Shown here one piece after another: positions 1-6,186 of a DNA stretch of 8,549 bases. The stretch covers positions 1-8,549 of the forward strand of contig DATC01000020.1 in assembly GCA_002504495.1 (NCBI GenBank). Reading direction: 5' to 3'. The notes below the pieces were generated by a model. The model saw only the letters and a program-made list of their open reading frames with translations, had not been told where the DNA came from and ran no database searches. The translations under genes were made by a program, and so were the position numbers. The stretch is from Methanomassiliicoccaceae archaeon UBA537 (GTDB taxonomy: Archaea; Thermoplasmatota; Thermoplasmata; Methanomassiliicoccales; Methanomethylophilaceae). Position 1 is the first letter of the stretch, and every line of letters starts with the position of its first letter.

Positions 1-103
1 GAAAATTATGGGATAGAGTAACAAGAACAGCACCTGATAAATACAGAAACCACGATGACGAATCGGAATCAGAACGGTCCGCCTTCCGACGGACCTAAAT
101 GGT

Positions 104-298
104 TTACAGAAGCAATTCGACTATCAGCCGAACCGCTTCGAGGACCAGGGCGAGCTTGGTGAGCACGTTACCCCGGTCCTCCTCTTCTTCAGCGATTTCA
201 TCACCTCCGAGGGATTCTCAGGGCGGAAGCCCACGCTCAGGCAGGAAGCCCTCGTACGCGGACTTCCACCCCGGCGGTCTCTGATTGATGATGCATGC
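104..298 (-). pseudogene. Possible remnant of a small coding sequence, interrupted by TGA
   Basis: On the minus strand one frame is open from just after a TAA at 299-301 to a TAA at 104-106, except for a single TGA at 218-220. The first part (26 codons) reads like protein, including the stretch PPGWKSAYEGFLPERGLPP. The second part (37 codons) has an acidic run, DEIAEEEEDRG, followed by an amphipathic helix-like LTKLALVLEAVRLIVELLL. GC-ending codons are common in the first part, as in neighbouring genes. There is no ATG or GTG in frame, so this cannot be an intact gene as it stands. I do not recognise the family. It may be a relic such as the end of a transposase or of a repeated gene. Another minus frame (from ATG at 204-206) is also open for a short way, so the frame choice is uncertain. 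Confidence 0.25.
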
Positions 299-305
299 TT
301 ATAAA
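298..305 (-). promoter_or_regulatory. Archaeal TATA-like element without an assigned gene
   Basis: The minus strand reads TTTATAAG here, a close fit to the archaeal TATA consensus. Transcription would begin near 276 and run towards position 1, into the interrupted frame at 104-298. A second TATA-like GTATAAG sits at 336-342 on the same strand and matches the element before tgtA. No start codon lies at the leaderless distance from either one. Confidence 0.35.
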
Positions 306-368
306 TCGGACAGCCCGAGCATACGCTTGTTCTATCTTATACCGTCATTGCGACTGGGGGAAGGTTTC

Positions 369-397
369 GAAGAGGGGGCGTTGCGTCCCCCCCCCCC
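369..397 (-). terminator. G-run hairpin just after the tgtA stop
   Basis: The plus strand has GGGGG at 374-378 and an 11-nt C run at 387-397. In the minus-strand transcript the G run begins 7 nt after the tgtA stop and can pair with the C run around a CAA loop (stem G5-A-CG / CG-C5). Flanking U and C residues could extend the helix through G-U pairs. There is no strong U tract after the stem, so a terminator role is only a guess. A 3'-end stability structure is an alternative. Confidence 0.35.
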
Positions 398-403
398 TCG
401 CGG

Positions 404-2329
404 TCATTCGTCGTCGGAACCGGACCTGACCTTGACGGCCATGCCCTTCTTCATGGACTTCATCTCGAAGGCCGTGAGGAAGGCCCTTCCGGTGGCGATC
501 GGCCTGTCCGACGGATCGGTGACGATGACCTCCTCCATCGGCCTTATCTCCGGATCGCAGGAGAGGACGAACTGCGCGAACGCGTTCCTTCCGTCGGAGA
601 CGAACGGCACCGCGTCCTCCATCACGGCTACCCTCATATGAGGCGCCGGAACGGCGGATACGATGCGCTTTGCACCCTCCATCCTGAGCGTGTACAGGCC
701 GTCGCCCGCCCTCATGGACAGAACATGCTCCCCGTCCGATATCACGTTGCGTATCTTCCCGGTCTTCCTGCTGGTGACCAGCTCCACCGGCTCCCTGAAC
801 AGGGCGGTCGCAGCCTCGATGCCGAACTGCATCCTGGCCACCGCCTCCGCTCTGAGCCTGTCCGCATCGACGTCCTCTCCTTCGACGTCCGGGACCTGGT
901 CGCCCTCGACCGCCTCGTCGAACCTGGAGAGGATGAACTCCCTGGCGGCCTCCTCGGCGGCCTCCTCGGTCTCCCTGTCCGGGATCTCCGGGAACAGCGA
1001 CTGCGCCAGAGGATACATCTCGTCCAGCTCTGCGGGCACGGGCCCCCATGCGGACTCCACGACAGGAGTGTATCCCGCCCTCCTCGCCTTGGCGAACTGC
1101 TCCGCGTAGCTCCTGGAGTACGGCTTGCTCCTGGTGTCCGGGAATACGGCCGCCTTCCTGGTCGGAGGGACGTACCTGGTGTCCAGCCTGTCGGCGTACC
1201 TGAGATACGCCGGCCTGTTCCTGGTCTCCGGGCCGGTGTAGAACACGGCACCGTCCCTGCTGATAGGATCGTACCTCTCCATGACGTCCTGCCAGTCCCT
1301 GAGCCTCCTCAGACCGTCGAGGAGGGCGGGATGGGCCCTGCATCTAATCTCGGCGAGCTCCCAGAGCCTGCCCTCCTTGAGGTACCTCTTGACGAGCGAC
1401 AGCTCCTGCGTTATCTGGTAGAGGTTGTGCTCGGCGATCAGCTTGGTCCTCTTGCCCTTCTCCATCTTCCTGAGGGCCTGGAGCGTCATCCCGCGGCATG
1501 CGGGGCATCCGCAGTCCAGCGACTCCATGTCCTGCAGCCTGAACGTTCCGTCCAGGAACATCATCCTGTCGTCCCTGGCGAACTTGGCGTAGGAGGCGGA
1601 ATCGAAAAGATCGCATCCCATCAGTGTGGCCAGGGCGAGGATCATCGGGTGGCCGGCGCCGAAAAGATGCACCGGACGGGAGGGGTTGAGGCCCTTCTTG
1701 GAGGCCATCACCACGTCCACGAGCTCCGCGTAGCGGTACTGCTCCATCAGGGGGACGACGCCTCCGACGGGGTGGACGTCCACGTCCATGTCCGCCATCC
1801 TGGAGGCGCTGTACTCCCTGAGATCGGGATAGACGGAGCCCTGGACGACCCCGTTGATCATCATGCCGCCCTTGAGCTCGCAGGCTCTGGCGGTCCTCTC
1901 CAGAGTGGTCTCCAGCGCGTATCTGGTCTTCTCGTAGGACCAGTCCGGCTCGGTGAAGATGTCCAGGACCGTCCCGATGTCCGTCCCGATGGACTTCTGG
2001 AACTCGACGATCTCCTCGTTGGTCACCTCGACCTCGCCGTACATGTGGCTCTGGAACGTCCCGGAGTCGGTCATGATGACGCCGGGGAAGTCGAGCATCT
2101 CGTGGAGGCCGACCGCCTGCGCCTTCTCCTTGAGCGCGGGGGTGTTGCGTATGATGTAGGAGTTGGTGATGAGGGCGTTGAACCCGAACCTGTCGTGCAG
2201 CTCCCTGGGAGGCACGGTACAGATCTTCGGGTTGACGACAGGGAGGAGCGCAGGGGTCTCGACGACCTTGTCTCCGACGGTGAACCTTCCGATCCTCGCG
2301 AGCCCGTCGCGCCTGAGTATCTCGAACAT
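404..2329 (-). CDS. tgtA: Archaeosine tRNA-guanine(15) transglycosylase with PUA domain
   Basis: This cytoplasmic enzyme exchanges guanine-15 in the D-loop of archaeal tRNAs for preQ0, the first tRNA-bound step towards archaeosine. The 641 residues start MFEILRRDGLARIGRF. The catalytic barrel fills about residues 1-345. The TDSGTFQ motif holds D88, HLFGAGHP is at 221-228, and D243 in DLFDSASY corresponds to the family's nucleophilic aspartate. The zinc site is C273, C275, C278 and H301. A linker and C2-type region follow, and a PUA RNA-binding domain occupies about 563-637. The length is slightly above the roughly 580 residues of the Pyrococcus enzyme, and all domains are in one chain. The ATG at 2329 is supported by a TATA box about 28 nt upstream and there is no Shine-Dalgarno, so the mRNA is probably leaderless. 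The partner enzyme that converts preQ0 to archaeosine is not in the window. Confidence 0.97.
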   Translation of the reverse strand: MFEILRRDGLARIGRFTVGDKVVETPALLPVVNPKICTVPPRELHDRFGFNALITNSYIIRNTPALKEKAQAVGLHEMLDFPGVIMTDSGTFQSHMYGEVEVTNEEIVEFQKSIGTDIGTVLDIFTEPDWSYEKTRYALETTLERTARACELKGGMMINGVVQGSVYPDLREYSASRMADMDVDVHPVGGVVPLMEQYRYAELVDVVMASKKGLNPSRPVHLFGAGHPMILALATLMGCDLFDSASYAKFARDDRMMFLDGTFRLQDMESLDCGCPACRGMTLQALRKMEKGKRTKLIAEHNLYQITQELSLVKRYLKEGRLWELAEIRCRAHPALLDGLRRLRDWQDVMERYDPISRDGAVFYTGPETRNRPAYLRYADRLDTRYVPPTRKAAVFPDTRSKPYSRSYAEQFAKARRAGYTPVVESAWGPVPAELDEMYPLAQSLFPEIPDRETEEAAEEAAREFILSRFDEAVEGDQVPDVEGEDVDADRLRAEAVARMQFGIEAATALFREPVELVTSRKTGKIRNVISDGEHVLSMRAGDGLYTLRMEGAKRIVSAVPAPHMRVAVMEDAVPFVSDGRNAFAQFVLSCDPEIRPMEEVIVTDPSDRPIATGRAFLTAFEMKSMKKGMAVKVRSGSDDE

Positions 2330-2353
2330 GCGTCGAGCGATGTTCGCACGGTT

Positions 2354-2360
2354 CTTATAC
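2354..2360 (-). promoter_or_regulatory. TATA box of tgtA, overlapping the upstream gene's stop
   Basis: The minus strand reads GTATAAG, centred about 28 nt before the A of the tgtA start codon. Archaeal transcription starts about 25-27 nt after the TATA centre, so the transcript would begin at or next to the ATG. The TAA inside this element is also the stop codon of the gene at 2355-2789. Confidence 0.6.
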
Positions 2361-2789
2361 TCTACATCCCGAGGGACGTCGCCTCTCGATGACGTCGATG
2401 CGGTTCCTGTTCTCGTCGGCGAAGACCTTGGCCACGGCGTTCTTCATGAGGGTGTCCGGGATGTCCTCCGGCCATCTCCTGTTCCAATCCAGGGTGGGCC
2501 TTCCGAACCCGACCAGCTTCACGGCTCCGTGGTCGCAGGAGTCCTCCGCCTCCAGCATCTTCACCTTGACTCCGTCCAGGATCTCATCCACGGTCCTTCC
2601 GTTGATGAGAAGGGCCCTCGAGCCGTCATCGGTGACGACGCCCTTGTACGAGCAGGAGACGTCGGCCATCTGCATCTCGAAGACCAGGTCCCTGATGTAG
2701 CGTTCCATCTCCGCGTTGGTCCTCCTCCTGATGGTGGGGTCGTCGGGGTCCTCGGCGGGGTGCCTGTACTCAATATCTATCATGGCCAT
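2355..2789 (-). CDS. Small protein, possible DUF2703 relative without the CxxC pair
   Basis: The protein has 144 residues from the ATG at 2789. I prefer this start because a TATA-like TTTATTAAC is centred about 26 nt upstream; a GTG at 2807 would lie too close to that element. The N-terminus IDIEYRHP, a helix around 25-41, the strand and turn ALLINGRTVDEIL (59-71) and a late PEDIPDTLMKNAVAKVF helix (107-123) follow the layout I associate with DUF2703, a thioredoxin-fold-like family of unknown function. The N-terminal cysteine pair typical of that family is absent: residues 18-22 are PTIRR. Only C46, C85 and C142 occur. The family link is from memory of the motif order and is tentative. It is the nearest upstream neighbour of tgtA, but the two appear to have separate promoters. 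Confidence 0.7.
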   Translation of the reverse strand: MAMIDIEYRHPAEDPDDPTIRRRTNAEMERYIRDLVFEMQMADVSCSYKGVVTDDGSRALLINGRTVDEILDGVKVKMLEAEDSCDHGAVKLVGFGRPTLDWNRRWPEDIPDTLMKNAVAKVFADENRNRIDVIERRRPSGCRV

Positions 2790-2810
2790 GGAAAGGAGAT
2801 GGTTCACGGT

Positions 2811-2820
2811 GTTAATAAAC
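2811..2820 (-). promoter_or_regulatory. TATA-like element for the 144-residue protein gene
   Basis: The minus strand reads GTTTATTAAC. Its centre is about 26 nt before the ATG at 2789, consistent with a leaderless transcript, and this decides the start codon. No Shine-Dalgarno precedes either possible start. Confidence 0.5.
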
Positions 2821-2995
2821 GATATGAACGAACTTCGCGACAGACCGAGGGATCATCCGCATGACAGTCTCCCTCTTGAGCGACGGTCCGATATCGAACT
2901 CTACGGAAGGAGATGGAACAGAACAGACGGCGACTGGATGAACCCGTCATCATTCCTTGCTTGAGGCGACAATACGGCCTTCGGAATAGTGTCAT

Positions 2996-3019
2996 ATCGG
3001 TGTCGACCATGACACCGAT
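2996..3019. repeat. Perfect 9-bp inverted repeat downstream of the AlbA_2 gene
   Basis: ATCGGTGTC (2996-3004) and GACACCGAT (3011-3019) are exact reverse complements with a 6-nt spacer. In the minus-strand transcript the hairpin starts 18 nt after the stop codon of the gene at 3038-4405. A further GACACCG copy lies at 3030-3036. No U tract follows, so it could be a 3' stem-loop, a weak terminator, or a protein-binding site in the 248-bp gap between genes. I see nothing else convincing in 2821-2995. Confidence 0.6.
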
Positions 3020-3037
3020 CCGGACCGTTGACACCGT

Positions 3038-4405
3038 TCAGCCTCTGACGATCCATCTCCCGCTTCTGCTGCTGCCCTCTCTGGATATCCTGCCGCTGTC
3101 GCGGAGATCGGCGACGATCCTCTTGACCTTCGAGAGGGACAAGCCGGTGGATTCGACGATGTCCGTCTGACGGATACGGGGATCCTTCCTGATCATGGTC
3201 AGGACGACGTCCCTGTCATCGGAACCGCCCATGGATTGAGAACCGGCGGGCCGGATGAACCTGACCACGAGATAATCCCTGTCCTCGATGAACTCGGGAG
3301 CGGGCAGACCTGCGGATAGGCACGCATCCACCATCCTGCGCACTCCGCCGCCGTATCTCTCGATGAGGCCCATGGCCTTGAAGACCGAGGCCAGAGCCTG
3401 GTTCCGTATCTTGGAACGGCCCGACATCACATCATGGACATCCAATCCCAACGGCAGGCCGGGAGATTCGATCTCGACACGGTCGTCGAAGACCTTCACG
3501 AATATGGAACTGTCATCCATCATGTACTCGCGGTGCACCACGGCGTTGACTACGGCCTCCCTCACGGCCACTTCCGGGATCTCGTAGAAATCCTCCCTGA
3601 CCAGACCCTGTATCCTGGAGCCCATGTTGAGATGCTTGAGGGCGAACGCCATAGCCCCTTCGATCTGCGACACGAGATCGCCTTCCAGGTCCGTGCTGTC
3701 GACGAAGACGAGATCGTCGATTCCGCGGAAGCGTGCGCATTGGACCCTGGCATGGAGGAACGGATTGCTGGTAAGCAGAGCATAGGCATTGGTTGCGACG
3801 TAACTCCTCCCTCTCTTCTTGATGACGTCGAAGCTCTCCAGCTTCTCCGGGGTCAACGGCAGGCGATAGGATGACAGGCGTCTGCAGAGGGCATCGAGCT
3901 CACGCTCCTCGACAGCGACGGACGGGCATTCCATGACATCGAATGCGAGCTTCCTCCCGCGCATCTGCAGAATCCTGATCGTGTTGGAATCCGCTGGAAC
4001 ACTTGTGGCGCTTACACGGATATAGACTCCTCTGTCGAGTCCTTCTGATTTGATGAAATAGGGACACTCGGCGCCCGCACGAACATCCGCTACAAGAACG
4101 CTTCTCCCCTTCAGGGTCACAGTGTAGATCTCAAGGACAATCGCGGGATGGCAGGACTCGCGGATGGAATCGGTGATGGCATCTTTAATCCTGTAGAGGG
4201 TGTCGTCGGGAATCCCGAGGATCTCATGATCGTCTCTGACTCCGAAGAGGATCCTTCCCCCGGAACCGTTGCTGAAGGCGACCGCGGTCTTGATGAGCCT
4301 CCTCTGCTCCTCGGAAGGATCCCCTATGAACTCCAGCCTGCTCGTCCCACCCATGGAGATCTCCTCGAGCATCGAGGATTCGAAATCGTCTGCAGCGTCG
4401 GCCAT
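3038..4405 (-). CDS. AlbA_2/Schlafen-type ATP-binding regulator with winged helix
   Basis: This 455-residue protein has the layout of the COG2865-type predicted transcriptional regulators. The N-terminal AlbA_2 (Schlafen/AAA_4) domain covers about residues 14-140, with LEF at 24-26 and the signature AFSNGSGGRILFGVRDD at 43-59. A central GHKL-like ATPase region (HATPase_c_4) includes VREAVVNAVVHREY at 281-294, with the N-box-like asparagine N287, and GLIERYGGGVRRM at 346-358. A winged helix follows at about 397-453 (TDIVESTGLSLSKVKRIVADL). It is probably a soluble DNA- or RNA-binding regulator; its target and ligand cannot be read from the sequence. The ATG at 4405 has only a weak TATA-like GAAATA about 26 nt upstream and no Shine-Dalgarno. 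The nearest gene upstream on the same strand ends 127 bp away, so it is probably transcribed alone. Some relatives sit near defence genes, but nothing here shows a defence role. Confidence 0.9.
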   Translation of the reverse strand: MADAADDFESSMLEEISMGGTSRLEFIGDPSEEQRRLIKTAVAFSNGSGGRILFGVRDDHEILGIPDDTLYRIKDAITDSIRESCHPAIVLEIYTVTLKGRSVLVADVRAGAECPYFIKSEGLDRGVYIRVSATSVPADSNTIRILQMRGRKLAFDVMECPSVAVEERELDALCRRLSSYRLPLTPEKLESFDVIKKRGRSYVATNAYALLTSNPFLHARVQCARFRGIDDLVFVDSTDLEGDLVSQIEGAMAFALKHLNMGSRIQGLVREDFYEIPEVAVREAVVNAVVHREYMMDDSSIFVKVFDDRVEIESPGLPLGLDVHDVMSGRSKIRNQALASVFKAMGLIERYGGGVRRMVDACLSAGLPAPEFIEDRDYLVVRFIRPAGSQSMGGSDDRDVVLTMIRKDPRIRQTDIVESTGLSLSKVKRIVADLRDSGRISREGSSRSGRWIVRG

Positions 4406-4480
4406 AGGAGGCGGATGGAGCCGTCGGTATTTCTAGCTCGATGAAGCTGCGAACGGCGGATCCACGCACGATCCCTCGAA

Positions 4481-4539
4481 CCGTTGATGAAGAAGCCCTG
4501 CGGATGCGGATCGGCCTCGAGGATACAGCCCATCAACGG
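4481..4539. repeat. 9-bp inverted repeat spanning the stop codon of the surface-protein gene
   Basis: CCGTTGATG (4481-4489) and CATCAACGG (4531-4539) are exact reverse complements 41 nt apart. In the minus-strand transcript the first arm includes the UGA stop of the gene at 4533-6059 and the second lies in its 3' region. It could form a long-range 3' stem. It has no U tract, and chance pairing is possible at this spacing. Confidence 0.35.
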
Positions 4540-6059
4540 ACAGCAGACTTCGCCTTCCTGCGACGGCGGAGAAGCAGAACGACGGCTATCGCGACGACCG
4601 CGACCATCGCCGCGACGGCAATGAGCAGGATCTTCGTGAAGCCCTTCGTGGGCTCCTTGACGATGCCTCCGTAGTCGGACGGGGCGTACCCTCCGCCGGA
4701 CACCGCCTCGGCGTACAGGAGCTGAGAAGAACCTAGAGCGCTCCAGTCCTCCCCCCATTCCTCGGAGAGGCCCGGATCGATGCAATAGCGCGACAGCCCG
4801 GCCGAAGGGCCTCCGAGAACGAGCACCGTGCAGTGCAGCATCGACCATGAGCCCGTGTCACCGTACCCTACTATGCCTGTCGCTTCGAGCGTGTAGCAGC
4901 GGGTCCGTCCGTCGACTGATACGTCCGAATAGGAATCGCAGAACACCCTTCCGGAGAAGACCCCCTGGATCGAAAGCGTCGAACGGTCGAGATCGAGATA
5001 CGCCGGATCCCTCTCCGGGTACTCGGTGCCGCCCCATGACGTGAGGTCCTCGAACTTCTCGTACACAGACAGGAATCCCGATCCGTCCACGGTCAGTGCG
5101 GAGTCCTTCAGCGACACCGTCCCTCCGGGCATGATCTTGAAGCTCTCGGACACGCGGTACTCCCCGTTCCTCAGGACGAGGTCGATGTCCCCGTCGACCG
5201 GCATCACGTAGTCGGACGTCGATATCGAGCGTCCCGAGTACGTCAACACCGACTCGGAGAATATGGCGCCCCCGTCGACGGATACTACGGTCCTTCCCCC
5301 GGTGCACGTCTTGGACAGCGAAGCTCCATCGGAGAGCCTCACCAGGCCGTTCGAATCTCCGACGAACGGGAACTCCGCGAACCTGAATCCGTCGCCGATG
5401 TACAGCTTGACGGTTCCCAGGAGGGATGCACCGGCGTCCATGAGGACGGGGCAGGAGATCGTGCGCATGGAGTACTCGTTGAACGGGAAGATGCCGTTGC
5501 TCATCTGCGCCTGCGCGGTGGAGCCTCCTCTCCAATGGACGACCATGAACCTGTCCCTGATCGTGGAGCCGTCCTCCGCGCGGAGCGTTCCGCTTCCGGT
5601 CGTCTCGCCGAAGTTGTCCCACGTCCCGCCGTCGCATACGACGATCGTCCCGCGGTTCTCGACGCGGGAGTACCCTCCCGTGATCCCGAGATCGCAGCTC
5701 CATTCCGCCCAGCAGGTCTCCGCGTTGACCAGGACCGTCCCCTTCACCGTCAACACGACGCCTTCAGGGACCATCACTCTCGTGACCTCCGTCCTGTCGG
5801 CGCCCTTGGATCCGTCCGGGTTCCTTCCGTCGACGTATCCCGTGCCCTTCTCGTCGCATGCCAGCACGACGGTGACTCCTGCCGGGACGGTCACGTCCCC
5901 TGACAAGGTCCATATTCCCGAGACGACGACGGCGGACCCGGGCGACGCGCCCTCTATCTCCGCGGCCCAGTCGGTTCCGGGATCCGCGTCCGCAGATGAA
6001 GACGGAACCAGGAGCAGAACGACCAGTGAGGCCATCAGAAGAAGGGATGCGCCGCGCAT
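4533..6059 (-). CDS. Secreted surface protein with C-terminal membrane anchor
   Basis: I place the start at the ATG at 6059, giving 508 residues. It begins with a clear signal peptide, MRGASLLLMASLVVLLLVPS, with likely cleavage near SSADA (21-25). An upstream in-frame extension lacks the character of a signal sequence and would run across the promoter. The ectodomain (about 26-470) is rich in Gly, Ser, Thr, Val and Asp, with repeated short strand-turn units such as VENRGTIVVCDGGTWDNFGE, which suggests a beta-helix or adhesin-like fold. It has ten cysteines (68, 116, 122, 142, 203, 252, 374, 388, 410, 426), an even number that would allow disulfides. A transmembrane helix at about 475-497 is followed by RRRRKAK, placing the C-terminus in the cytoplasm. 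I do not recognise a named family. It is divergent from a second surface protein and shares a paired operator region with it. Confidence 0.85.
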   Translation of the reverse strand: MRGASLLLMASLVVLLLVPSSSADADPGTDWAAEIEGASPGSAVVVSGIWTLSGDVTVPAGVTVVLACDEKGTGYVDGRNPDGSKGADRTEVTRVMVPEGVVLTVKGTVLVNAETCWAEWSCDLGITGGYSRVENRGTIVVCDGGTWDNFGETTGSGTLRAEDGSTIRDRFMVVHWRGGSTAQAQMSNGIFPFNEYSMRTISCPVLMDAGASLLGTVKLYIGDGFRFAEFPFVGDSNGLVRLSDGASLSKTCTGGRTVVSVDGGAIFSESVLTYSGRSISTSDYVMPVDGDIDLVLRNGEYRVSESFKIMPGGTVSLKDSALTVDGSGFLSVYEKFEDLTSWGGTEYPERDPAYLDLDRSTLSIQGVFSGRVFCDSYSDVSVDGRTRCYTLEATGIVGYGDTGSWSMLHCTVLVLGGPSAGLSRYCIDPGLSEEWGEDWSALGSSQLLYAEAVSGGGYAPSDYGGIVKEPTKGFTKILLIAVAAMVAVVAIAVVLLLRRRRKAKSAVR

Positions 6060-6082
6060 GCCGTCGATTCCGATTGACGGAT

Positions 6083-6088
6083 GATAAT
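6083..6088 (-). promoter_or_regulatory. Putative TATA box of the minus-strand surface gene
   Basis: The minus strand reads TATTAT within GGTATTATCA, centred about 27 nt before the ATG at 6059. This fits leaderless transcription and supports that start. A second AT-rich stretch, GTAAATG (6094-6100), directly abuts the dyad at 6101-6115 and is an alternative. Confidence 0.4.
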
Positions 6089-6100
6089 ACCGACATTTAC

Positions 6101-6115
6101 ATGACCCGGAGTCAT
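6101..6115. promoter_or_regulatory. Dyad operator candidate 1, ATGAC-N5-GTCAT
   Basis: ATGAC, five bases (CCGGA), then GTCAT form a twofold-symmetric site; the symmetry extends one base further on each side (CATGAC/GTCATG, 6100-6116). The centre at 6108 lies about 22 bp upstream of the putative TATA box of the minus-strand surface gene. The half-site geometry fits a dimeric helix-turn-helix regulator. Confidence 0.6.
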
Positions 6116-6128
6116 GAAACGAGCGACT

Positions 6129-6143
6129 ATGACTGCCAGTCAT
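6129..6143. promoter_or_regulatory. Dyad operator candidate 2, ATGAC-N5-GTCAT
   Basis: This is a second copy of the same half-sites and spacing, with TGCCA between them. The symmetry extends to a 17-bp palindrome, TATGACTGCCAGTCATA (6128-6144), with one unpaired central base. Its centre at 6136 is 28 bp from that of the first dyad and about 22 bp upstream of the putative TATA box of the plus-strand surface gene. It also abuts an alternative TATA-like ATATAAT (6142-6148). Confidence 0.65.
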
Positions 6144-6154
6144 ATAATGAAGCT

Positions 6155-6162
6155 GATAAAAG
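6155..6162 (+). promoter_or_regulatory. Putative TATA box of the plus-strand surface gene
   Basis: GATAAAAG is centred about 28 nt before the ATG at 6187, giving a leaderless or nearly leaderless transcript. No Shine-Dalgarno precedes the ATG. The alternative ATATAAT at 6142-6148 would give a leader of about 15 nt and would make dyad 2 overlap the promoter. Confidence 0.45.
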
Positions 6163-6186
6163 TCTAAGAAAGATTGACTTCGGACC

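Larger units (their letters stand above)
1..403. other. Intergenic region without a convincing intact gene
   Basis: No frame on either strand gives a protein I would defend. Read on the minus strand, which is the direction of tgtA, the stretch after the tgtA stop holds a G run and hairpin (about 369-397), a TATA-like GTATAAG (336-342), a stronger TTTATAAG (298-305), and a coding-looking frame interrupted by a TGA (107-298, listed separately). A 6-bp inverted repeat GGTCCG/CGGACC with an 8-nt loop lies at 76-95. Positions 1-75 are AT-richer and show nothing I recognise. The region may hold a decayed gene or an unrecognised small RNA; I could not match it to tRNA, 5S, SRP or RNase P RNA. Confidence 0.5.

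Noticed and set aside
200..208. ATCACCTCC on the plus strand, as at the 3' end of 16S rRNA, and its complement GGAGGTGAT as a Shine-Dalgarno
   Set aside because: The flanks do not match 16S rRNA, and no start codon sits at a usable distance after GGAGGTGAT on the minus strand.
170..215. Box C/D guide RNA suggested by GTGATGA and CTGA on the minus strand
   Set aside because: The first CTGA is only five bases after the C-like box, and no C'/D' boxes occur at the usual spacing.
638..2392. A 584-codon open frame on the plus strand
   Set aside because: It runs antisense to tgtA, whose catalytic motifs are unmistakable. The translation is rich in Arg, Gly, Leu, Val and Asp without domain motifs, as expected from the complement of a GC-rich gene.
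2804..3034. A 76-codon minus-strand frame between the small protein and the AlbA_2 gene
   Set aside because: Its translation is Arg/Ser-rich without motifs, it overlaps the inverted repeat and the promoter of the next gene, and it has no clear promoter of its own.
5263..6084. A 273-codon open frame on the plus strand
   Set aside because: It lies antisense to the minus-strand surface protein, which has a signal peptide and an anchor helix in the right places.
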